In this document: piece by piece, positions 1 through 6,571 of the stretch
How the letters are laid out: every line of letters starts with the position of its first letter
How positions within the stretch are numbered: the stretch's first letter is position 1
Source: Bacteroidales bacterium UBA1745
GTDB lineage: Bacteria; Bacteroidota; Bacteroidia; Bacteroidales; UBA932
NCBI GenBank assembly: GCA_002314885.1
Contig: DCHT01000022.1
Location: 1 to 28,630 of the forward strand
Direction of reading: 5' to 3'
DNA: 28,630 nt
Position numbers and translations under genes: made by a program
Notes under the pieces: generated by a model
The model's database searches: none
Seen by the model: only the letters and a program-made list of their open reading frames with translations
Told to the model about the DNA's origin: nothing

Positions 1-24
1 GGCACTAGTACTGCACCACTTTTC
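1..24. repeat. Interspersed palindromic repeat, copy A (cut by window edge)
   Basis: The right arm of a palindrome (GGCACTAGTACTGCACCACT followed by a T run) opens the window; its left arm lies outside. It matches the right arms of the copies near 8990, 15631 and 19841. It lies beyond the 3' end of the phosphofructokinase gene, next to a canonical terminator, as expected for a 3'-end repeat family. Confidence 0.75.
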
Positions 25-35
25 AGCACGACAAC

Positions 36-68
36 AAAAAAGCCCGGCACGGAGGTGTCGGGCTTTTT
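36..68. terminator. Bidirectional Rho-independent terminator
   Basis: A 10-bp stem (AGCCCGGCAC at 41-50 with GTGTCGGGCT at 55-64, one G-T pair) with a 4-nt loop is flanked by an A run (36-41) and a T run (64-68). It can end transcription from either side and lies 17 nt past the stop codon of the minus-strand phosphofructokinase gene. Confidence 0.9.
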
Positions 69-84
69 GACGTTTAAGCTAACT

Positions 85-1737
85 TTACTTTGCCTGCTCG
101 AGGGCGAGGGTGCGAGTAGTCTGGTCGCAGACCTCTGAAGGTCCCCAGTACTGGATAGGGCCTGGGTAGATGTAAGAGGTGGTCTTTGCCCACTCCTCAC
201 GATGAGATGCGAAGTACTTGTAAGGAGCACCGTCGAGCTCGACGAGGGCCTTGCGGATAACTGGCTTCATAGCACCGTTACGACGCTCGAGGTTCATCAT
301 CATAGTGATTGGCACACCGCCGGCGATCCACTCAGCTGCAGGAGCAGTGGTGTTCTTGATGACTGACATATAGCCGGTCTTGCCGCAAGCGATGAGGCGG
401 GATGCGTTGTAACCGAGTGAGTAGCAGTAGTCTGCATCGTAGTTTGAAGGAGCAGCGCAACGGCCTTCGTAGCCGAAGAAGTGGTGCTGAGCAGCGAACT
501 TGCCAACGAACTTGCCTTCCTTCTTCCAGGTTGCGAGCTTGGTGGCAACCATACGGCTGAGGAGCTTCTCAGTCTCGATGAGGGATACCTGTACGTTGCC
601 GTGAGGGTCACGGTCGAGGCAGAGCTGACGTGCAACGTCTGCAGGGAGGGACTCGAGGATTGCGAGGTTCTCAGGAGCGATGTTGCCCTTTACGAATGCA
701 ATCTGCTCCTCTGCGGATGCGAACTCGCGGCTTTCGCCGGTAGCAGGGTCGGTGAGGACCTCGTTGAGCTCGCGGATGAGCTTCTTGATGGCTGGGATGA
801 ACTCGATGAGGCCTTCAGGAATGAGGGCGGTACCGAAGTTGTTGCCGGCAGCAGCACGGTCAGCAACGACCTGAGCGATGTAGGTGACAACGTCGTCGAG
901 GCTCATTTCCTTCTGCTCAACCTCCTCGGAGATGAGGCAGACGTTAGGCTGAGTCTCAAGTGCGCACTCGAGTGCGATGTGAGAAGCGGAGCGGCCCATC
1001 AGCTTGATGAAGTGCCAGTATTTGCGTGCGGAGTTGCAGTCGCGCTCGATGTTGCCGATGAGCTCGGAGTAAGTCTTGCAAGCGGTGTCGAAGCCGAAAG
1101 AGGTCTCGATCTGCTCGTTCTTGAGGTCACCGTCGATGGTCTTAGGGCAGCCGATTACCTGAACACCGTAGTTCTTTGCTGCATAGTACTCAGCGAGCAC
1201 GCAGGCGTTGGTGTTGGAGTCGTCGCCACCGATGATCACGAGAGCCTTGATGCCGAGGGCGCGGAGGATCTCGATGCCCTTCTCGAACTGCTCTTCCTTC
1301 TCGAGTTTGGTACGGCCGGAACCGATGATGTCGAATCCGCCGGTGTTGCGATACTCGTCGATGAGCTCGTCAGTGAACTCGATGTACTTGTGGTCAACGA
1401 GTCCGCCAGGACCCATAAGGAAACCATAGAGCTTGTTCTCCGGATTGAGGGACTTTACGCCGTCATAGAGACCTGAAATGACGTTGTGTCCACCAGGAGC
1501 CTGTCCGCCTGAAAGGATGATGCCGACATTGAAAGTGGCCTTGAGAGCCTCAGTTCCCTCAGCGAATTCAACTACAGGCATACCATAGGTGTTAGGGAAG
1601 AGTGCCTTGATTTCTTCCTGGTTACCCACTGACTGGGTTGCAGCACCCTCTACGGCCTTTACATTGCCTTTGAGAGCGGTAGGGAGCTTTGGCTGATAAG
1701 CAGCGCGAGCTACCTGGAGATTTGATTTTACTGCCAT
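85..1737 (-). CDS. pfp: Diphosphate--fructose-6-phosphate 1-phosphotransferase (PPi-PFK)
   Basis: A cytoplasmic glycolytic enzyme of 550 residues that phosphorylates fructose 6-phosphate using pyrophosphate. Visible motifs are GGQAPGG (77-83), GGDDSN (170-175), PKTIDGDL (198-205) and MGRSASH (247-253). The second Asp of GGDD and the Lys of PKTIDGD are the family's marks of pyrophosphate rather than ATP use. The length fits the long PFP class of Bacteroidetes and plants. The frame stays open upstream to 2046, but that part lies across the promoter and inside the divergent nucleoside phosphorylase gene, so the start is ATG at 1737, where the conserved protein begins. A -7 box (CAAATTTA on the plus strand, 1779-1786) lies 41 nt upstream. 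The gene ends in a strong terminator. Confidence 0.96.
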   Translation of the reverse strand: MAVKSNLQVARAAYQPKLPTALKGNVKAVEGAATQSVGNQEEIKALFPNTYGMPVVEFAEGTEALKATFNVGIILSGGQAPGGHNVISGLYDGVKSLNPENKLYGFLMGPGGLVDHKYIEFTDELIDEYRNTGGFDIIGSGRTKLEKEEQFEKGIEILRALGIKALVIIGGDDSNTNACVLAEYYAAKNYGVQVIGCPKTIDGDLKNEQIETSFGFDTACKTYSELIGNIERDCNSARKYWHFIKLMGRSASHIALECALETQPNVCLISEEVEQKEMSLDDVVTYIAQVVADRAAAGNNFGTALIPEGLIEFIPAIKKLIRELNEVLTDPATGESREFASAEEQIAFVKGNIAPENLAILESLPADVARQLCLDRDPHGNVQVSLIETEKLLSRMVATKLATWKKEGKFVGKFAAQHHFFGYEGRCAAPSNYDADYCYSLGYNASRLIACGKTGYMSVIKNTTAPAAEWIAGGVPITMMMNLERRNGAMKPVIRKALVELDGAPYKYFASHREEWAKTTSYIYPGPIQYWGPSEVCDQTTRTLALEQAK

Positions 1738-1778
1738 AGTAATTATAGTTTGTTTCAGAATATTTCTCTTAAATCGCG

Positions 1779-1816
1779 CAAATTTAAGAAAGTTTGGGCA
1801 AAAATCCTTACTTTTG
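1779..1816. promoter_or_regulatory. Symmetric divergent promoter pfp / punA
   Basis: Minus-strand -7 box TAAATTTG (plus strand CAAATTTA, 1779-1786) and plus-strand -7 box TACTTTTG (1809-1816) match the Bacteroidetes consensus TAnnTTTG. Between them sits TTTGGGCAAA (1793-1802), placed exactly 6 nt from each box, so each direction reads TTTG-N12-TAnnTTTG. A -33 TTTG at the usual 19-21 bp spacing is not visible for either direction. Confidence 0.7.
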
Positions 1817-1834
1817 GAAACTAAAAGAACAATT

Positions 1835-2659
1835 ATGGACGAAAGAGAGATAACAATAGCAAAGGCTGCCGAATTCATACTCAGCAAAATCGGCGACAGG
1901 GCCCCGAAGGTGGGCATCGTCCTTGGCAGCGGACTCGGCAGCATAGCCGACGACATTACTGATGCAGTAGTAATACCATATACTGAAATCCCAGGTTTCC
2001 CAAGGGCAACCGCAATAGGCCATAAAGGCAACTTCCTCGTCGGCAAACTCGGCGGAAAGGACGTTGTCGCAATGCAGGGACGCTTCCATTATTATGAAGG
2101 CTATCCAATGGAAGTAGTGACTCTTCCAATACGCGTGATGTGCCGCATCGGCGTTGAGACACTCTTCGTTTCCAACGCGGCTGGCGGTATGCTTGACGGC
2201 TTCAAAGTGGGCGACCTTATGATCATCAACGACCATATCAATATGATGCCTAATCCGCTCATCGGTCCTAATATGGAGAGCTTCGGAGAGAGGTTCCCAG
2301 ATATGACCAGGCCATACGATCCAGCTCTCATTGCACTCGCTGAGGGCATCGCCAAGGAACTGGACATCAAGCTTTGGAAAGGTGTGTATGTGGCTCTTAC
2401 CGGCCCTTGCTATGAGACCATAGCTGAATATCACTGGCTGAAGATGATAGGCGGCGGAACAGTCGGAATGAGCACCGTGCCCGAGGTCATCGTGGCCCGT
2501 CACTGCGGTATGAAGGTATTCGGAATGTCCGTAGTCACCGACGTCTATGTGGAAGACGGCTCATTCAACGGCACCGACGGCGAAGAGGTCGTAATCGCGG
2601 CCAACAAGGCATCCAAGAAGATGTCTGCGATCTTCAAGGAAGTCATCAGCAGAATGTAA
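1835..2659 (+). CDS. punA: Purine nucleoside phosphorylase
   Basis: A cytoplasmic enzyme of 274 residues that splits purine nucleosides with phosphate into base and ribose 1-phosphate, for salvage. It belongs to the trimeric PNP/MTAP family: phosphate-binding GSGLG (31-35), GH (62-63) and GRFHYYEG (82-89), then SNAAGG, the GPCYET segment and GMSTVPEV. The purine-contact position reads T-D rather than T-N; an Asp is usual in Bacteroidetes members, so it is not a sign of methylthioadenosine use by itself. The frame opens at TTG 1814, inside the -7 box, so ATG 1835 is chosen. The stop codon abuts the stop codon of the convergent gene without a spacer. Confidence 0.93.
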   Translation: MDEREITIAKAAEFILSKIGDRAPKVGIVLGSGLGSIADDITDAVVIPYTEIPGFPRATAIGHKGNFLVGKLGGKDVVAMQGRFHYYEGYPMEVVTLPIRVMCRIGVETLFVSNAAGGMLDGFKVGDLMIINDHINMMPNPLIGPNMESFGERFPDMTRPYDPALIALAEGIAKELDIKLWKGVYVALTGPCYETIAEYHWLKMIGGGTVGMSTVPEVIVARHCGMKVFGMSVVTDVYVEDGSFNGTDGEEVVIAANKASKKMSAIFKEVISRM

Positions 2660-3796
2660 TTACTCGGCCTTGCGGCTGAACGGCATAGGACGGTAGAATT
2701 TCTCCTGACGGAGAATTTTGCCGTCCTTGTTGTATACCTCTATATAGACAGTCGTCTTGGACTTCTTGCAGCGTATGCCGAAGAAGGAGTTTTCGACGAA
2801 GAGGAGGGGGTCGGTGAGAACGAGTTTCTCCACTTCGTGCTCCTTGTTTCCCTCCCACATTCTCACGACATCATCCGGACCGGCAAGCCAGATTTCAGCC
2901 AGGATACAGTCTTTGAAGATATTGGAACGATAGTCTGTGAGTTTCTTCTGGGATGCGAGGCGGGCCAGGCAGAGGGAATCCTTCTGATAGAACCTGCGCA
3001 CTTCATTGAGGTCGTAGAAATTCATCCATTTCTCCTCTCCGCCGGCGCTGAGATATGAAAAGCGTTCGCCGGATTTGTCGAATGTGCCGACTACGCTGCC
3101 GTCGATGTCATCCTTCGGCCTGAAAGACTGAGGGGAATATGCATAATCGACCCCGGCAGGACGCTCGCCTGACAGGGGAGAAGTTGTGAAAAGACGGACA
3201 GTCTGTCCTTCAGCAACCGTTTCCAGGTCCTTGAGGAGCCAAGCCTTCTGAACATCGGAAAAGCCAGCCTTGGTGCTTTTCTCATACCTTACGCCTCCGA
3301 ACATAGTCCTGTCCTCCACGGCCTTGCTGACCGTGATGACATTGTCCATCACGATCCAATGGTCGCCCGCGATGTTCAGGGAATAGTAAGCCGGAGCGGG
3401 ATTGGTCTCATAAAGGTCAAACAGCGGTGTTTTACCATTGAACTGCACCGTGTAGCTCTCCTGTTCCTGTCCTATGATCTTGAAATCCGCCGTTTCGCAG
3501 ACAGTTGCCGACTCTTTCAGAGCCTGCCAGAAAGCAGGAGTGCCGTCTTCCCGCATCTTGACCTTGTATCCGGATGGAACTGATATGAAGACGAAACCCT
3601 GGCTCTTGTCGCTGTCAATCGCGTATGTGCCGTCCTCGGCAGTCCTGACGACCGACACTCCGTCGCTGACGCATACACCGGCCACAGGCTTGCCCCAGTC
3701 ATCTATGACCTTGCCCCTGATGTTCTGAGCGGAGGAGCATAATCCCGGAAGTAAGACGAGTGCGATGAAAAGTGTACGTATGGATTTCATATTCAT
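2660..3796 (-). CDS. Secreted calcineurin-like phosphoesterase homologue lacking the catalytic core
   Basis: A 378-residue exported protein with a signal peptide (about 1-24, ending SSAQ). Residues 26-76 are an Ig-like N-terminal domain as in metallophosphatase_N/carboxypeptidase-regulatory proteins (GKPVAGVCVSDGV, EDGTYAI). From about residue 124 it lines up with the C-terminal half of the intact phosphoesterase at 6572-8953: YYSLNIAGDHWIVMDNVI with the region before its central histidine, KAWLLKDLETV with YNWFKQDIANV, and the tail with its C-terminal domain. The segment carrying D-x-H/Q, GD and GNHD is missing, and the VHIP histidine position reads TTSP. It is probably a non-catalytic binding protein. 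Start is ATG 3796 or 3790; a TAAATTTG box lies 18 nt upstream. There is no frameshift, so it is not called a pseudogene. Confidence 0.8.
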   Translation of the reverse strand: MNMKSIRTLFIALVLLPGLCSSAQNIRGKVIDDWGKPVAGVCVSDGVSVVRTAEDGTYAIDSDKSQGFVFISVPSGYKVKMREDGTPAFWQALKESATVCETADFKIIGQEQESYTVQFNGKTPLFDLYETNPAPAYYSLNIAGDHWIVMDNVITVSKAVEDRTMFGGVRYEKSTKAGFSDVQKAWLLKDLETVAEGQTVRLFTTSPLSGERPAGVDYAYSPQSFRPKDDIDGSVVGTFDKSGERFSYLSAGGEEKWMNFYDLNEVRRFYQKDSLCLARLASQKKLTDYRSNIFKDCILAEIWLAGPDDVVRMWEGNKEHEVEKLVLTDPLLFVENSFFGIRCKKSKTTVYIEVYNKDGKILRQEKFYRPMPFSRKAE

Positions 3797-3814
3797 TTTA
3801 TTGAAAGGGCAGTG

Positions 3815-3854
3815 CAAATTTATAAAAGTAAAAGGGAAAATATGGTTAACTTTG
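3815..3854. promoter_or_regulatory. Divergent promoter region (phosphoesterase homologue / topB)
   Basis: Minus-strand -7 box TAAATTTG (CAAATTTA on plus, 3815-3822) and plus-strand box TAACTTTG (3847-3854), 24 bp apart and facing outward. They give 5' leaders of roughly 10-15 nt and 25 nt. No clear -33 TTTG is seen. Confidence 0.65.
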
Positions 3855-3884
3855 CAAAAGTTATCAGCAAATACTGAACAAGGA

Positions 3885-5681
3885 ATGATTACCATAATTG
3901 CGGAGAAGCCATCAGTGGCGAGAGATCTGGCCCGAATCGTAGGGGCCACAGTGAAGTGTGACGGTTACCTGACCGGAAATGGCTATGCAGTGACCTGGGC
4001 ATTCGGTCATCTGGTGCAGATATATGCGCCTGAGGCCAATGGATCCTGGTTCATCGGTGATCTGCCCATATTGCCGCAGAACTTCTTCCTGCAGGTCGGA
4101 ATATCCGGCCGCGACGGCAGCAAGACCGCGGATCAGGGCTACGCAAAGCAGCTTTCGATAATCAAGAAACTCTTCGAAGAATCTGACTATATCATAAATG
4201 CAGGTGATGCCGGTAGGGAAGGAGAGCTCATCCAGAGGTATATTTATGCCTTTGTAGGCTGCTCCAAGCCCGTCAAGCGTCTGTGGATATCTTCCCTGAC
4301 GGACAATGCCATCAAGGACGGCCTCGCCAACCTGATGCCAAGCACCGACTTCGACAATCTCTACTATGCCGGCAAGGCCCGCAACGAGGCTGACTGGCTG
4401 GTGGGCATCAATGCCACAAGAGCCCTGACGCTCGTATCCGGAGACGGCCGCAGGCTGATGTCGCTCGGACGCGTCCAGACTCCGACTATGGCTATGGTCT
4501 GCAAGCGATTCATCGAGAACCGCGATTTCGTGCCTCAGACCTTCTGGAACCTGAAAGTGGCTGCCCGCAAGGATGGCACCGCCTTCGCCGCAACGGCAAA
4601 GGAACGCTACTACGACCAGGAGAAACTGGCGGCCGATATGCAGAAGATAGCGGACGCCGGTCAGATGACGGTCACCAAGATGGAGAAGAAGGAACGCTCC
4701 CTGCAGCCGCCTTATCTCCACGATCTGACATCCCTCCAGAAGGAAGCGAACCGCAAATACAACATCTCCGCCCAGGACTGTTTGGACATAGCCCAGGCCC
4801 TCTATGAAAAGAAGGTGCTGACCTACCCTCGTACCGGTTCCAAATTCATTCCTGACGACGTCTACAACAAGGTTCCGTCGCTGCTCGAACTCCAGCAGGC
4901 CCATCCGAAATACGGTAAGATGGCCAGGGAACTGGCAGGGAAGAAGCTGAACCGCCACAGCGTGGACAAGACCAAGGTCACCGACCACCACGCTCTGCTG
5001 CCGACCGAGGTGCTCGCGATCGGCCTCAGCGACATTGAACAGAAGATCTACGACCTTGTGGTGGTGCGCCTGCTCGAGGCTATGTCGCCTAAGTGCGATA
5101 TGATCTCCACGAACGTCGAGTTCGACGCCGCCGGAGTACCGTTCGCAGCCAAGGGCAATGTCATAGTCAATGCGGGCTGGAAAGCCATTCAGCACGAGAA
5201 GGACGAGAAGTCAGAAGAAGACGATCAGACACTTCCATCATTTGTTGAAGGTGACGTACTCAAGATACTGAAAATCAAACCTTTCGAAGGCAAGACCAAG
5301 CCTAAGCCGCTGCACACCGAAGCATCGCTTCTCGAGGCTATGGAGCACGCTGGCAAGGAGGTCGATGAAGAGGATCTGAAAGACGCCCTCAAGGATGTCG
5401 GCATAGGCACTCCGGCCACCAGGGCGAGCGAAATCGAGACCATTCTCAGGAGGGGATACATACGCAAGCAGGGCAAGCAGCTCATCCCGACTGAACTGGG
5501 ACTTGCACTCTACGAGAAGGTCAAGGACAGCTATATCGCCGACGTCAGAATGACAGGAAAATGGGAGAAGGCGCTGGCCAATATCGTAGACGGCAAGACT
5601 TCGCCGCTGGCCTTTGATCAGTCCATACGACGCTTCACGGTCGCACTTACAGACGAGATACTCGGCAGGACGTCGCGATAA
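3885..5681 (+). CDS. topB: DNA topoisomerase III (type IA)
   Basis: A 598-residue type IA topoisomerase, which passes single strands through a transient 5'-phosphotyrosine break to resolve recombination and replication intermediates. The Toprim domain opens the protein (EKPSVARDLARIVGA, then the acidic NAGDAGREGEL motif); the active-site segment is LTYPRTGS with Tyr314; LGRVQTPTMAMV is the conserved central motif. The C-terminus stops soon after the core (GKWEKALANIVDGK), with no zinc-finger Cys clusters, so it is shorter than E. coli TopB (about 650). The ATG at 3885 is chosen because the open frame from 3765 starts inside the divergent gene and crosses both -7 boxes. Its last 64 nt overlap the convergent LytTR gene. 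Confidence 0.93.
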   Translation: MITIIAEKPSVARDLARIVGATVKCDGYLTGNGYAVTWAFGHLVQIYAPEANGSWFIGDLPILPQNFFLQVGISGRDGSKTADQGYAKQLSIIKKLFEESDYIINAGDAGREGELIQRYIYAFVGCSKPVKRLWISSLTDNAIKDGLANLMPSTDFDNLYYAGKARNEADWLVGINATRALTLVSGDGRRLMSLGRVQTPTMAMVCKRFIENRDFVPQTFWNLKVAARKDGTAFAATAKERYYDQEKLAADMQKIADAGQMTVTKMEKKERSLQPPYLHDLTSLQKEANRKYNISAQDCLDIAQALYEKKVLTYPRTGSKFIPDDVYNKVPSLLELQQAHPKYGKMARELAGKKLNRHSVDKTKVTDHHALLPTEVLAIGLSDIEQKIYDLVVVRLLEAMSPKCDMISTNVEFDAAGVPFAAKGNVIVNAGWKAIQHEKDEKSEEDDQTLPSFVEGDVLKILKIKPFEGKTKPKPLHTEASLLEAMEHAGKEVDEEDLKDALKDVGIGTPATRASEIETILRRGYIRKQGKQLIPTELGLALYEKVKDSYIADVRMTGKWEKALANIVDGKTSPLAFDQSIRRFTVALTDEILGRTSR

Positions 5682-6511
5682 GTCTTGGAAACTGGTATCT
5701 CGGTCGCCTTTTCATTGTCGAGAACAATCTTAGCACGGCCTGCGGAAGCGGGCTGTACGTCTTTTATATGCGACGGATTGACTATGTAGGACCTGTGGCA
5801 ACGTATCATATTCCTGTCACTGAGCAGTTCCTCCACGTGCTTGGTCTTGCAGCGCAGCAGATAACTGGCCATCTGCCCGTCAATTGAATAGCAGATGTTC
5901 ACGTAATTGTCCTGGGACTCTATATAATATATGGAATCAAAGTCCACCGTCAGTTTGAGTACGCCGTTGTAGTCCCTGAATTCGATGAAATCAGGCTCCA
6001 ACTCCGCAAACTGCGTCGTAATCTCATTGGAAGCCACATTTGCCTTCATTGCCGCCAGTTCCTCCGCCTTGTCGCGATATGCGGCATACAGAAAGCAGAT
6101 GGTATATGGAATGGCGAGTATGGAGGCGATACAGAAAAGGGCCTTCAGGCAGAGCAGCAGACTGAGGCTGCAGTGCGGCTGCACATAGAAGACTGAGAAC
6201 AGGACATAAATGGCAGACAGGGTAAGCCATTCGAGGATCACGGTCACCACATAGAATCGTCCGGCAAGCATTTCGTGTGTCCTCTGAACCGCGAGCATAA
6301 CGCCCTTGGAGAGGGCCAGGACGCAGATTGACAGCACACCGTAGATAAGGGACGGCCAGATTCTGGACGGCTCCCGCAGGCTGAACCAGAAGGTTTCGGA
6401 ATATGGACGATAGAAAACCAGGAACAGCGCGGAGAAGGCGACCACGAAGACGATGGTCTCGAAAAGAAAGTCCTTCTTAAGAAGGAAACGTGGCACGCTC
6501 ACCTTTTTCAT
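5618..6511 (-). CDS. Membrane-anchored LytTR-family transcriptional regulator
   Basis: A 297-residue protein with about four hydrophobic segments (near 17-35, 52-70, 87-110 and 115-143), a short linker (145-172), and a C-terminal LytTR DNA-binding domain (about 175-282: IYYIESQDNYVNI, MIRCHRSYIVNP, IPVSKTYRD). There is no receiver or histidine-kinase domain, so it appears to be a one-component membrane regulator; the signal is unknown. Its -7 box (TAACTTTG, 6516-6523 on plus) lies only 4 nt before the ATG, so the mRNA is probably leaderless. It is divergent from the lipoprotein at 6572 and their promoters interleave, which makes that gene the first candidate target. The last 12 or so residues extend past the domain and overlap topB. 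Confidence 0.88.
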   Translation of the reverse strand: MKKVSVPRFLLKKDFLFETIVFVVAFSALFLVFYRPYSETFWFSLREPSRIWPSLIYGVLSICVLALSKGVMLAVQRTHEMLAGRFYVVTVILEWLTLSAIYVLFSVFYVQPHCSLSLLLCLKALFCIASILAIPYTICFLYAAYRDKAEELAAMKANVASNEITTQFAELEPDFIEFRDYNGVLKLTVDFDSIYYIESQDNYVNICYSIDGQMASYLLRCKTKHVEELLSDRNMIRCHRSYIVNPSHIKDVQPASAGRAKIVLDNEKATEIPVSKTYRDVLPSISSVSATVKRRMD

Positions 6512-6515
6512 AGTA

Positions 6516-6543
6516 CAAAGTTAGCATATTTTCGTTACATTTG
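6516..6543. promoter_or_regulatory. Interleaved divergent promoters (LytTR regulator / phosphoesterase lipoprotein)
   Basis: Minus-strand -7 box TAACTTTG (CAAAGTTA on plus, 6516-6523) and plus-strand box TACATTTG (6536-6543) are only 12 bp apart. The upstream half of each promoter must overlap the other's -7 box, so RNA polymerase probably cannot occupy both at once. Confidence 0.7.
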
Positions 6544-6571
6544 TAGTCTGTATTATAAGCACTGAAACTCG

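Noticed and set aside
481..1476. 331-codon open frame antisense to the PPi-phosphofructokinase gene
   Set aside because: The composition is a reverse-complement shadow of a strongly biased gene (runs of Leu, Glu, Val, Asp), with no promoter and no recognisable domain.
1738..2046. N-terminal extension of the phosphofructokinase frame
   Set aside because: It crosses both divergent -7 boxes and runs antisense into punA; the conserved protein begins at 1737.
3912..5195. 427-codon open frame antisense to topB
   Set aside because: topB has clear family motifs throughout; the antisense product has none and is explained by codon bias.
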